From the NCBI RefSeq assembly GCF_009729095.1, contig NZ_VTGX01000002.1, forward strand, positions 496,001 through 560,000: a stretch of DNA of 64,000 bases. The letters run 5' to 3'. The DNA comes from Mycolicibacterium sp. CBMA 247. GTDB lineage: Bacteria > Actinomycetota > Actinomycetes > Mycobacteriales > Mycobacteriaceae. The notes beneath the pieces were generated by a model. The model was not told the DNA's origin. It saw nothing but the letters and a program-made list of their open reading frames with translations, and searched no databases. Both the position numbers and the translations under genes were made by a program. Numbering within the stretch: position 1 is the stretch's first letter; every line of letters starts with the position of its first letter. This document shows, one piece after another, positions 8,931 to 17,148 of this stretch.

Positions 8931-9370
8931 GCGGACTTGACCCGGCAGGTCACGTCCGCATCCTGACGGTCACTGGACTGCTCGTCGCGGACAACGTCAT
9001 TCACCAGGATCCGGCAGCCGACCTGACCACCGTGCACCTGCGCCGAGATGCTCCCGGACACCACGGTGAGCGTGGTGGTCTCGTCGTGCGTCCACGGCAA
9101 GTCGGTGAGATCGACGTGATGGGGGTGCCCGTCGATGTCGACGTAGGAGACCATCCCGCCGTTGCCCATGGAACCGAACACTTCGTACGTGAGCTTCTTC
9201 GGTGTGAACTCCGGGGGCGCCTGCGGCGGACTGACGGTGATGACGGGGCCCGGTTCGGACATCTGGTGGACTTTCCACATACCGAGTCCACCGACGCCGA
9301 GCACCATCACGGCGATCAACGGCATCCAGGCACGCGCAAGGACAGTCCCGCCGGCTGAACTAGGGCTCAC
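8927..9370 (-). CDS. MmpS-family accessory membrane protein
   Basis: The product is 147 aa. One membrane helix at residues 9-30 (LARAWMPLIAVMVLGVGGLGMW) is followed by the periplasmic MmpS beta domain: LTYEVFGSMGNGGMVSYVDIDG, then DLPWTH, then a Cys pair near the end (GCRILVND, DVTCRV) that probably forms a disulfide. MmpS proteins assemble with their cognate MmpL in the inner membrane and periplasm. The gene is first in the mmpS-mmpL pair and lacks an adjacent TetR regulator. Confidence 0.93.
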   Translation of the reverse strand: MSPSSAGGTVLARAWMPLIAVMVLGVGGLGMWKVHQMSEPGPVITVSPPQAPPEFTPKKLTYEVFGSMGNGGMVSYVDIDGHPHHVDLTDLPWTHDETTTLTVVSGSISAQVHGGQVGCRILVNDVVRDEQSSDRQDADVTCRVKSA

Positions 9371-9448
9371 TCGACCACCTTTCGAAATCCGGTCCCGGAC
9401 CTCGTGGTTTCATCCGCCTCGGCCGCCGTTGGGCGGGCAGACACGAAA

Positions 9449-9472
9449 TGTCATATATCAACTACATTGACA
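9449..9472 (-). promoter_or_regulatory. Candidate mmpS promoter/operator
   Basis: An AT-rich island upstream of mmpS contains TGTCA and TGACA as inverted half-sites 14 bases apart, with a TATATG run on the mmpS strand that could serve as a -10 region. It is the only AT-rich patch in the 211-bp gap. The evidence is weak: the arms are short. Confidence 0.3.
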
Positions 9473-9581
9473 CACGCCGAACGAGACCCTAGCAGTGCCG
9501 CTCTACCCAAGCGAACACAACACAACCTGTGGGCCCCCTGTCAGCCGGGGTGAACGGCGATAGGGGTGGCGGCGCCCGGCA

Positions 9582-10022
9582 TCACACTGCTGGAGAGGCA
9601 GCTTTTGGGAGCCGACCCTTCAGACGGGCGTTCCGGAGAATCTGAGCGGTGATGTTCAGCGACGAAATCATCGGGATCACCCCGAGAAAGGTCCGCTCAG
9701 ACGGGGTGGCGCCGTGCAGGTGTTCAAGGCTGCCGAACACGTAGAAGCACCCGATGGTGAATACCGTCGCGGGGATGGAGAAGGCCATCCACGAACTGCG
9801 GGCGTCGATCGCCTGAGCAGCGAAGGCGATCTCGTCGCCCGACATCGGTTCGCGTTTGCGTACCTTGGCCAAAACTGCCTTGGTGCCGCCGATCTCCTCG
9901 GCGAGCGGCGACGGCGGGCGATTCATCAACCGCCGTACATACACGAACATGATGGTGGCGAACACCAACAACGCGATCAGTGCGACAACGGCCAGATTGC
10001 CGAACAAGCTCGAATCGACCAT
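9582..10022 (-). CDS. Hypothetical membrane protein
   Basis: The product is 146 aa. An N-terminal membrane helix (residues 8-28, NLAVVALIALLVFATIMFVYV) is followed by a positively charged cytosolic segment with a KVRKREPMSGDEIAFAAQ helix and a second membrane segment around residues 80-100 (WMAFSIPATVFTIGCFYVFG). I do not recognise a functional family. It is monocistronic, lying between mmpS and a divergent L,D-transpeptidase. A role in the envelope is only suggested by context. Confidence 0.7.
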   Translation of the reverse strand: MVDSSLFGNLAVVALIALLVFATIMFVYVRRLMNRPPSPLAEEIGGTKAVLAKVRKREPMSGDEIAFAAQAIDARSSWMAFSIPATVFTIGCFYVFGSLEHLHGATPSERTFLGVIPMISSLNITAQILRNARLKGRLPKAASPAV

Positions 10023-10305
10023 GTGTCAAAACGCTACCGCGCATGCCGCGGCCGACGCCACGGCAGTGGATTCAAGCAGTCCGGATCCGGTCGGGATCTG
10101 TCGGTGCACGCGCTCGACAAGTGCGCCGGCCTGAAGACGACCTGGATCGCGCTCTAGACCAGCCGCGGCCGGCGGTCGTCGCTCGCCGTAGCCGAAACGT
10201 GACGAACGCTTGACCGAATTGTCTACGTGTGACTACACATTCAGACGCCCACTGGCCCATACCATGACAACGTTCAAGATCATGGGGCATCGCAGAGGGA
10301 TCGAG

Positions 10306-11118
10306 ATGATGCGCGCGGCTGTTCAAGGTGTACTCGTTCTGGTCGTGGTCATCATGACCTATTTCTCTGGAGGTACGGATAGCGTCGACACCGCGGCGGT
10401 CAGCCTGCCGTTGAGGTCGACCATCGAATCGATCGCGCCGGCCGAAGGCGCTGTCGTCGGGGTGGGGCATCCCGTGGTGGTGACATTCAAGAACCCGATC
10501 ACCAACCGGTCGGCCATCGAACGCGCCATCGGGGTCAAGTCGACACCGGCGCGCACGGGCACCTACGAGTGGCTCGACAACAATGTCGTGCAGTGGACTC
10601 CGTCCGAGTTCTGGCCGGCGCACAGCGCCGTGATGCTATCTGTCGGCGGCATGCGGACGGAATTCCAAACCGGCCCAGCCGTTATCGGTGTTGCCGACAT
10701 CTCCGAGCACACCTTCACCGTGACCATCGACGGGATCAGTGAGGAGCCACCGGTTGCGCTACCGGCGCCGCACCATCTGCCGCACGCCGGCGAACCGGGT
10801 GTGCTGCTGGCCTCCATGGGACGTCCGGACTACCCGACCCCCGTCGGCACGTACACCGTCCTGGGGAAGGACCGCTCGGTCAAGATGGATTCGAGCAGCG
10901 TCGGCATTCCCGTCGATGCTCCTGACGGCTATCTCCTTGACGTGGATTACGCGGTCCGCTTCACGCAGCGCGGTCTGTTCGTGCATTCGGCGCCGTGGGC
11001 CGTCCCGTCGATGGGACTGGAGAACACCAGCCACGGCTGCATCAGCCTGATCCCGGCGGCCGCTGAGTGGTACTTCAACACGGTCCACATCGGTGATCCG
11101 GTGATCGTGCAGGAGTAG
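10306..11118 (+). CDS. L,D-transpeptidase with Ig-like domain
   Basis: The product is about 270 aa. An N-terminal signal or anchor segment (AVQGVLVLVVVIMTYFSG) is followed by an Ig-like domain (about residues 40-125, IESIAPAEGAVVGVGHPVVVTFKNPI) as in mycobacterial Ldt proteins, then a YkuD catalytic domain. The active site is SHGCISL with Cys near residue 245 and a preceding His in LFVHSAPW. Such enzymes make 3-3 cross-links in peptidoglycan or link proteins to it, and are the targets of carbapenems. An AGAGGG element precedes the tandem ATGs at 10306 and 10309. A strong hairpin follows 55 bases after the stop. Confidence 0.9.
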   Translation: MMRAAVQGVLVLVVVIMTYFSGGTDSVDTAAVSLPLRSTIESIAPAEGAVVGVGHPVVVTFKNPITNRSAIERAIGVKSTPARTGTYEWLDNNVVQWTPSEFWPAHSAVMLSVGGMRTEFQTGPAVIGVADISEHTFTVTIDGISEEPPVALPAPHHLPHAGEPGVLLASMGRPDYPTPVGTYTVLGKDRSVKMDSSSVGIPVDAPDGYLLDVDYAVRFTQRGLFVHSAPWAVPSMGLENTSHGCISLIPAAAEWYFNTVHIGDPVIVQE

Positions 11119-11172
11119 CGAATCCTGCTGTAAGACAGTCGAAAACAAGGCAGTACAAACAAGGAAACAGAG

Positions 11173-11204
11173 AAGGCGCCTGGCTCGCGAGCCAGGCGCC
11201 TTTT
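11173..11204. terminator. Bidirectional intrinsic terminator
   Basis: A perfect inverted repeat with arms starting AAGGCGCCTGGCTCG is followed by TTTT on the plus strand, and on the minus strand the sequence also ends in a T-run (CTTCTCTGTTTCC). It sits between two convergent genes, the L,D-transpeptidase and the proline-rich protein, and should stop transcription from both. Confidence 0.85.
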
Positions 11205-11227
11205 GTGACGCAACGTGATGAGGGCGA

Positions 11228-11704
11228 CTACCCGATGGCGGCTTCGTCCGCCGGGCCGGGCAAGGTCGGTGTGCCTGCTACCGGTCCGCCCCCGGGCGAA
11301 ACGGTCGGCACACCCTTCCCGGTCGCGGCGCCGGCCGCTACGGCCACCGGAGCAGCGGCAGGGGCCGCTGCTGCGGGGACGACGGGAGCGGCCGGCACCG
11401 GGACGACTGGCACCGGGGGCGCGAGGGGTACCGGTGGGACGGCTACGGGCGGTGGCGCGAGAGGCACCGGAGGGACTGCCGCCACAGGTGGCGCCAGCGG
11501 GGGAGCGATCCCCATGGCTTCCACTGCGGGAGCGGCGCACAGCGGCATGCCGGCGACCGGCGCGGCACCGGCAGCCGCGTCAGCGCATTTGTATCCGCCG
11601 GTCTTGAGTTGCAGCGCTGCCGCGTGCGGGCTCAGCGCCACTGCGGTCACGCACAATCCTGCGCCGACAACAGTTTTGACGGTGATTTGGGCAAAGGTGG
11701 TCAT
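11228..11704 (-). CDS. Secreted Pro/Ala/Val-rich protein
   Basis: The 158-aa product has a signal peptide (residues 8-34, VKTVVGAGLCVTAVALSPHAAA). Two cysteines (GGYKCADA and MPLCAAP) flank the start of a low-complexity tail made of Pro-Pro, Val and Ala repeats such as APPVAAVPPVPLAPPP. Such tails extend through the mycobacterial cell wall. No catalytic domain is visible. The complementary strand is also open as a Gly/Thr-rich frame, but only this strand has a signal peptide and a ribosome binding site (AGGGAG). Confidence 0.65.
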   Translation of the reverse strand: MTTFAQITVKTVVGAGLCVTAVALSPHAAALQLKTGGYKCADAAAGAAPVAGMPLCAAPAVEAMGIAPPLAPPVAAVPPVPLAPPPVAVPPVPLAPPVPVVPVPAAPVVPAAAAPAAAPVAVAAGAATGKGVPTVSPGGGPVAGTPTLPGPADEAAIG

Positions 11705-11936
11705 CCCCGACCGACTCCCTTGATCGTGCCGAAAATTACAGCGATGAAAATTGTGCAGAGCTGAACGGTAGAGCTGCCCGAAATCGGTGTCTACGTAAGT
11801 TGTCAGATGGTTGCGGGGTTGACGTGTGAGCGAGCTGCACTCGTGACCGCATCGTTTCCAACTGGCGGCGTACGCCGTGATATGGAAACGAGCATCAACA
11901 GTCAAACTCTGCGGCAAGGCGCGATTCTCGCAAACA

Positions 11937-12803
11937 TCAGTGACCGAGCTGCATCAGGATCCCCTTTGCCACAAGCTGTTCGAAGCTGTAGCTGAACTCG
12001 CCACGATGTCCGACGGAAAGGACATAGCGATCCTGACCTTCGGTGACCGGCACGGTGAAGGAGAACGTGCAGTTGGCGGCGCCGCTCTTGCCGGGCCCCA
12101 GGGTGGTGGTGGCCAGGACCTCACCTTTGCCGTTCTTGACCGTGACCGGGGTGCCGGGATTGACGTCGGAGTAGCCGTTGGCGCCCTGACATGTTGTCCC
12201 GTCGGACGCGATACCGTCTACACCGGCATTGTCGATCAGTACGAAAGTCCCGTTGACCGTGGTCTTTTCGAGCACCCGAAATCCTTGGGAGAAATGCGGG
12301 CAGAACGCGTCGACCGCGATCTTGTCCGCCAGTAGTCCCTGCTGTGGTTGACCGTCCTCCAGTTGGCGGCACACCAGCCGCCCGTGGGCGACGGCGTTGG
12401 CATCGGAATTGAACTGATCGCTCAGCCCGGCATCCCTGAGCGCAGAAAGGTAGCCGGCTTCGGGCGGGGGCGGTGTCCGACGACCCGCGACCAACAGGAT
12501 CCACACCACCGCGGCGGTCATCACGATGATCGCTGCCGCCACGCTGGTTCCGATCCAGGCCGACCGAATGCCGGGGCCGGGTAACTCGAGGTAATCCGGC
12601 AGCATCCGGCCGCCGGCCTGGTCGGTCGATGAGGCCCTGCCGTCACGGACCCGGTTTGTCGGGTGCCCGTTGACGAAGTACCTGCCCTCGTGCCGAGCCG
12701 TGGGGTCCGGGTGCCACCCGGTCGACTCCGACGCCTGGACCTGCCCGCAGCGGCTGCAGGAGCCGGCCGCGTCGAGTACGGAACCGCAGTACGGGCAGGT
12801 CAT
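11937..12803 (-). CDS. Zinc-ribbon / DUF2510 / DUF732 membrane protein
   Basis: The product is about 288 aa. It begins with a zinc ribbon (TCPYCGSVLDAAGSCSRCG), then a DUF2510 motif (GWHPDPTARHEGRYF), a membrane helix near residues 85-110 (SVAAAIIVMTAAVVWILLVAG), a DUF732-like helical segment (YLSALRDAGLSDQFNSDANAV, GRLVCRQLEDG) and a C-terminal beta domain with two Cys. This combination is typical of mycobacterial membrane proteins of unknown role with the C-terminus outside. The start was chosen so that the zinc ribbon is at the N-terminus. An upstream in-frame extension of about 47 residues is open but has no motif. Confidence 0.7.
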   Translation of the reverse strand: MTCPYCGSVLDAAGSCSRCGQVQASESTGWHPDPTARHEGRYFVNGHPTNRVRDGRASSTDQAGGRMLPDYLELPGPGIRSAWIGTSVAAAIIVMTAAVVWILLVAGRRTPPPPEAGYLSALRDAGLSDQFNSDANAVAHGRLVCRQLEDGQPQQGLLADKIAVDAFCPHFSQGFRVLEKTTVNGTFVLIDNAGVDGIASDGTTCQGANGYSDVNPGTPVTVKNGKGEVLATTTLGPGKSGAANCTFSFTVPVTEGQDRYVLSVGHRGEFSYSFEQLVAKGILMQLGH

Positions 12804-13186
12804 AGCCGTCGATCCGCTACCGACAATCGACAACGGGCCGTCAGCGTCATCGTTGTGCCATCTGTCATCACTACCCGTTATATGCCGGTCGGCGTGGCTG
12901 CACAGCGGGCCGCTCAGATTGGCCGCCGGGTTGGCTGCCGGCACCGCGGGCCGAGGCCGGTCAAGTAGTTGCTGGATCGGTGCGGCGGTTGGGGTCCTCA
13001 GCCCGCGCTAAGTCCACGCTCAGGCACTTCACAGGAGGCTGTCAGGTGTCCTGAAACCGGAAACGCCCAGGTTGCGGGCCGAGTAGCCAGCCGAATTGAG
13101 GGTAGGCATACCTATTGATTCTCAGGAAAGGCTCAGCTAACCTCCCCGTGTCTCAAGGCAGTGGACATCTGAATGAGGAGTAACTC
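12804..13186. other. Intergenic region upstream of GjpA-like gene
   Basis: No coding sequence is seen in these 383 bases. The last 90 bases hold two iron-box-like sequences and the ribosome binding site of the next gene. The rest shows nothing I can assign. Confidence 0.6.
13097..13145 (+). promoter_or_regulatory. Candidate tandem IdeR/DtxR iron boxes
   Basis: Two sequences resemble the mycobacterial iron box TTAGGTTAGGCTAACCTAA. The first (13097-13115, TGAGGGTAGGCATACCTAT) matches 14 of 19 positions including both half-site cores. The second (13127-13145) matches 11 of 19 with an intact right half, CTAACCT. Their starts are 30 bases apart, and the second ends 41 bases before the GTG start. 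IdeR often binds paired boxes at promoters it represses when iron is sufficient. Confidence 0.5.
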
Positions 13187-14644
13187 GTGCAACTAGCCCT
13201 TCAACCACGTGTGGCGGACATCGAGCCGATGCCCGATCCCGCACACGCGGCATCGCGGCGGAGCAAGTTCCTGGTCGCTAGCGCGGTCATGCTGACTGCG
13301 GGCGCCATCGCGGCCACCCCGGTAACCCCGGCGATGACCAACAGTCACCTGCGTGCCGCGGTCGACCTCGTGGCGTCGGGCAATCCGCTGCTGCAGGATC
13401 CGGTGGCGCTGTGGCAGGACACCTTCGCGAACACCTCCGAGAATCTCGAGGGATTGTCTGCGGTCCTGGCGGCCAATCAGTTCCCGATCCTGACCCAGAT
13501 GGGCGCCAACCTGTCCGGCTACGCCGACCTGATCGTCGGCAAGACCGCCGCTGAGGTTGGCCCGACGGCTCGTCGTGGGACCGGTATCAAGGGCTCGATC
13601 GAGGGTATCGAGAAGTCCAACACCATGCTGCAGGAGCGGATGCAGGCGGCGTCGGATTACCTTGCGGCGGGCCAGATCACGGCAGCCTTCGCCGAGCTGG
13701 AGAGCTGGTACCTGATCTCGCTGGAGAACGTCGGCATGCCGCTGTTGTCCCCGCTGGCCATCCCCGGTGACATCATCCAGAACGTGGCCGACGTCTACGA
13801 CTCGCTGGTCACCCGCGGCAATGCCTCGTCGATCACCCGGGCCCTGCTGGCCCCGCCGATCACCGCGGCGTTCGCGATCGCCAACGTGGCCGAGACCGTG
13901 GTCAGCGCAGCGCAGCGCGGTGACTACGAGGCGGCGATGACGGCCGCGGTCAACGCACCGGCGTTCGTCACCAACGCCTTCTTCAACGGCTACCAGCCGG
14001 TGCTCACCTATGACGAGGACGGCAACCCGCTGACCACGGCCACCGAGGCCTTCCAGGGTGTCTTCACCCCGCGTAAGCCAAATGGCAACGGCGGCACCAG
14101 CGCCGGCGGCACCATCGACCAGATCCTGGTCACCCTGCCCACGGCGATAGCCGCGGCGCTGAAGCCCACTGTGACCACGACGGCCGCCGCCAGCGGCACT
14201 CCGGTGACCTCCACGCTTTCGGGATCAGGCGCTCGGACCCTGTCGCTGAATGTGGGTTCGGTCTCCGACGCGCCGGCCTCCGAGCCCGCGCAACTGGTCA
14301 GCCGCGAGGTGGCCGCAGGGTCCGCTGCAGAGGCCCCCGCGGCTACGGAGGTCAAGGACACCACCGAGGTCAAGGGCACGGCGGAGGTCAAAGGCGCCAG
14401 GGCCTCCAAGGGCACCACGGCATCGACTGAGTCGACGAAGTCCGCGGCCCGGAAGCACTCGGGCAAGCAGGCTCGCGAGGGAATCGCCTCGGCGGTAAAG
14501 GGATTCAACGACGGAGTGAAGAAGGTGTTCGCCGGTCCCAAGGCCGGTAAGAAGGGCGCTTCTGCCGGCTCCGCGGATTCGGTGTCGAGCGTCAAGGCGT
14601 CCGATTCGGATTCGGGTTCCAAATCCGGATCTGATTCCGACTAG
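13187..14644 (+). CDS. GjpA-like exported envelope protein
   Basis: The product is 485 aa. A signal peptide sits at residues 25-50 (SKFLVASAVMLTAGAIAATPV). The mature part is helical (residues 65-300: WQDTFANTSENLEGLSAVLAANQFP, then LISLENVGMPLLSPLAIPGDI). A long tail of Ala, Lys, Ser and Asp ends in SGSKSGSDSD. The helical part resembles mycobacterial proteins annotated as outer membrane porin GjpA, a name taken from a Gordonia porin. True porin activity is not established by sequence. A GAGGAG lies 7 bases before the GTG start. Candidate iron boxes upstream suggest iron control. Confidence 0.6.
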   Translation: MQLALQPRVADIEPMPDPAHAASRRSKFLVASAVMLTAGAIAATPVTPAMTNSHLRAAVDLVASGNPLLQDPVALWQDTFANTSENLEGLSAVLAANQFPILTQMGANLSGYADLIVGKTAAEVGPTARRGTGIKGSIEGIEKSNTMLQERMQAASDYLAAGQITAAFAELESWYLISLENVGMPLLSPLAIPGDIIQNVADVYDSLVTRGNASSITRALLAPPITAAFAIANVAETVVSAAQRGDYEAAMTAAVNAPAFVTNAFFNGYQPVLTYDEDGNPLTTATEAFQGVFTPRKPNGNGGTSAGGTIDQILVTLPTAIAAALKPTVTTTAAASGTPVTSTLSGSGARTLSLNVGSVSDAPASEPAQLVSREVAAGSAAEAPAATEVKDTTEVKGTAEVKGARASKGTTASTESTKSAARKHSGKQAREGIASAVKGFNDGVKKVFAGPKAGKKGASAGSADSVSSVKASDSDSGSKSGSDSD

Positions 14645-14660
14645 TTCGGTTCGACATGCG

Positions 14661-14690
14661 GCCGGGCCCTTCCACTGTGAGGGGCCCGGC
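14661..14690. terminator. GC-rich hairpin
   Basis: The arms GCCGGGCCC and GGGCCCGGC are separated by 12 bases, 17 bases after the GjpA-like stop codon. There is no T-run, as is common for mycobacterial terminators. It probably separates the gene from the downstream SDR. Confidence 0.55.
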
Positions 14691-14752
14691 TCGCCGCATA
14701 TTCGCGCGACCCCCGATGTGGCGGCGCGAATCTTCCGTATAGCGTGCTAGCC

Positions 14753-15592
14753 ATGACACGGGTGACGGTGATCACAGGCGGTGCGGGTGGTATGGGACTG
14801 GCCACGGCCAAGGTCGTCGGCCAGGACCAGGCCGTGGTCCTGTGCGATGTCCGGCAGGACCGCCTCGACGCCGCGGCCGCGGCGCTGAGTGACCTTGGCA
14901 TCGCGGCGACGAGTGTCAACGCCGACGTCACCGACCGGGAAGCTGTCGACCGACTGTTTGAAACCGCGTCCGGGCTGGGCGCTGTCACCGCGGTCGTTCA
15001 CGCGGCCGGGGTGAGCCCCAGCATGGGCGATGCCGACTACGTCATGAGAACCAACACACTGGGCACGCTCCACGTGAACGAGGCCTTTTTCGCGACTGCC
15101 GGCGAGGGCGCGGCGATCGTCAATGTCGCCTCGATGGCGGCGCACCTGGTACCCGAGGAAATCATTCCGACGCAGCACTTCCCGCTGGCGCTGCAGGACG
15201 AGGACCGGTTCCTCGCGGAAATGCTGACGGCGTGCGGCTTTGCTCCGGAGGAGATGAGATCCGGTTTCGCCTACGCCATCAGCAAGGCCTTCGTGAAGTG
15301 GTACAGCTCGTCGCAGGCCGAACGGTTCAATGGTCGCGGCGTCCGGATCGTCTCGGTCTCCCCGGGCTCCATCGACACCGAGATGGGCCGGCTGGAGGAG
15401 CAGGCCGGGGCGGGCGCGATGGTTGCCGACGCCGCCGTGCCGCGGTGGGGCAAGCCGGAGGAGATGGCCGATCTGCTGGCCTACTGTGTCAGCGATCGGG
15501 CCGGTTACCTGACCGGCACGGACATTCTCAACGACGGTGGCGTCGTCGCCTCGATGCGGGAGCGCGCCCGGCTGGCTGCCGCCAACGGCTAG
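14753..15592 (+). CDS. SDR-family oxidoreductase
   Basis: The product is 279 aa. The Rossmann dinucleotide motif is TGGAGGMG at residues 8-15, followed by CDVRQDRLDAAA, where the acidic residue suggests NAD(H) preference. The catalytic Ser lies in VNVASMAAHL and the YxxxK in YAISK. A longer insert of about 40 residues precedes YAISK, as in 3-alpha-hydroxysteroid/carveol-type SDRs. The substrate is unknown. The gene is monocistronic. Its TAG stop directly abuts the stop of the convergent methyltransferase remnant. Confidence 0.85.
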   Translation: MTRVTVITGGAGGMGLATAKVVGQDQAVVLCDVRQDRLDAAAAALSDLGIAATSVNADVTDREAVDRLFETASGLGAVTAVVHAAGVSPSMGDADYVMRTNTLGTLHVNEAFFATAGEGAAIVNVASMAAHLVPEEIIPTQHFPLALQDEDRFLAEMLTACGFAPEEMRSGFAYAISKAFVKWYSSSQAERFNGRGVRIVSVSPGSIDTEMGRLEEQAGAGAMVADAAVPRWGKPEEMADLLAYCVSDRAGYLTGTDILNDGGVVASMRERARLAAANG

Positions 15593-15817
15593 TCAGCCGA
15601 ACTTGTCGAAGTCGTAGGCGATGGAGTCGGCCAGTTGGACGGCCATGGCATCATCGATGATGGGATGGGGATGGCGGGCCTGAGCGGCCCGGCCATTTAG
15701 GGTCTGCAGCGCGGTTTCCGAAACGCCGGTCAGGGTGCTGGTTCCGACTTTCTTGGGGACCGCCTCGCCGTCTGCGCGCTCCACCAGGGCAACGCTGCCG
15801 GCGGACGCGGAGTCGAT
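15593..15817 (-). pseudogene. Truncated LCM-type SAM methyltransferase (N-terminal remnant)
   Basis: About 63 codons encode the N-terminus of the class I methyltransferases with a leucine carboxymethyltransferase fold that are abundant in mycobacteria (VGTSTLTGVSETALQTLNGR, then ARHPHPIIDDAMAVQLADSI and YDFDKFG). The frame then meets TGA at the junction with the SDR gene, and the SAM-binding core is absent. No ATG precedes it; a GTG at 15784 is possible. A full-length member is about 280-300 aa, so this is a 3'-deleted gene. Confidence 0.65.
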
Positions 15818-15900
15818 AACTCACCGTGGAGTTGGAATCGCGTGTACGTCGACGGGTACCCGTCGACTGCCGCCACCGTTTCGCACAAGAGGATTGCCAT

Positions 15901-17094
15901 TTGATTCGTAAGGTCAAGCAGGTCAACAGGAAAGACGACGGCGCCGGTATGGGCCGTCGTGCCACGTTCAAGCTCCCGCTGCTGATCACCGCGGGTGTAT
16001 CGGTGGCCAGAGCGCCACGGGCCGGCGCGCAGGCCGACGGACCGGGGGGCCGCTGGTCGCCCGAGCGGGCGCACCGGTGGTACGCCGCACAGGGTTGGCT
16101 GGTCGGCGCCAACTTCATCCCCTCCAACGCCGTCAATCAGCTGGAGATGTTCCAGTCGGCCACCTATGACCCGCAGCGGATCGACAATGAGTTGCGCATT
16201 GCCAGGCTGGCCGGGTTCAACACGGTGCGGGTATTCCTGCACGATCAGTTGTGGGCCCAGGATCATGCGGGCTTTCAGAACCGACTGGCCCAATTCGTTG
16301 CCCTGGCATCCAGCCACGGCATCAAACCGCTGTTCGTCCTGTTCGACTCCTGCTGGGATCCGTTTCCCCGGTTGGGGCGCCAGCGCCGGCCACGCCCTGG
16401 AATCCACAACTCGGTGTGGGTTCAGAGCCCCGGTGCGCAGAATCTGGACAATCGCCGGTACCGGCGAACCCTGCGCGAGTACGTCGTCGGCGTGATCAGC
16501 CAGTTCCGTCACGATGAACGGGTGCTCGGGTGGGACCTGTGGAATGAACCGGACAATCCCGCGGCCAACTATCGCGAGGTGGAGCGCCACGACAAGGTCA
16601 CCGTTGTCGAGGAGCTGCTGCCGCAGGTCTTCGACTGGGCCCGCTCGGTCAATCCCGTGCAACCGTTGACCAGTGGTGTGTGGGACGGGCCGTGGGCCGA
16701 CCCACAAAAGCGAAGTGCGATGGCGGCGATCCAGCTAGACCTCTCGGATGTGCTGACCTTCCACAGCTATGCCGATCCGGCCGGCTTCGAGGCCCGGATC
16801 GCCGAGCTTGCTCCGATGGGACGCCCGATGCTGTGCACCGAATACCTGGCGCGGGGCGAGGGCAGCACAGTCGAGGGAGTGCTGCCTATTGCCAAACGGC
16901 ACAACGTCGGTGCGTACAGCTGGGGTCTGGTGGCGGGTAAGACGCAGACGTACCTGCCGTGGGATTCCTGGGACCGGCCCTATCGGACGCCGCCGCGGGA
17001 GTGGTTCCACGACCTGTTCCACGCGGACGGTCGGCCCTATCGGGACGGTGAGATCCGCACGATCCGGGAGCTGACCAGACGCCCGTATCCCTGA
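15901..17094 (+). CDS. Secreted GH5-like glycoside hydrolase (xylanase-like)
   Basis: The product is about 397 aa. A twin-arginine-like signal (GRRATFKLPLLITAGV) precedes a TIM-barrel domain: ARLAGFNTVRVFLHD, the acid/base Glu in LGWDLWNEPDN, and a candidate nucleophile Glu in MLCTEYLARGEG, in the order expected for clan GH-A. Mycobacterial relatives are annotated as 1,4-beta-xylanase, but the substrate is unproven. The TTG start at 15901 has AGAGGA 7 bases upstream; an ATG at 15949 is the alternative and gives the same mature protein. It may process plant or envelope polysaccharide outside the cell. Confidence 0.75.
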   Translation: MIRKVKQVNRKDDGAGMGRRATFKLPLLITAGVSVARAPRAGAQADGPGGRWSPERAHRWYAAQGWLVGANFIPSNAVNQLEMFQSATYDPQRIDNELRIARLAGFNTVRVFLHDQLWAQDHAGFQNRLAQFVALASSHGIKPLFVLFDSCWDPFPRLGRQRRPRPGIHNSVWVQSPGAQNLDNRRYRRTLREYVVGVISQFRHDERVLGWDLWNEPDNPAANYREVERHDKVTVVEELLPQVFDWARSVNPVQPLTSGVWDGPWADPQKRSAMAAIQLDLSDVLTFHSYADPAGFEARIAELAPMGRPMLCTEYLARGEGSTVEGVLPIAKRHNVGAYSWGLVAGKTQTYLPWDSWDRPYRTPPREWFHDLFHADGRPYRDGEIRTIRELTRRPYP

Positions 17095-17148
17095 CCGGTG
17101 ACGACTGGACTGTCGACGACGGGTAGGAAGTGCACCTGAGCGCTGAGC

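Noticed and set aside
11205..11723. Gly/Thr/Ala-rich plus-strand frame resembling a PE_PGRS or PPE tail
   Set aside because: It is the complement of the Pro/Ala-rich secreted protein. It lacks a PE or PPE domain and a ribosome binding site, and begins just after the terminator hairpin.
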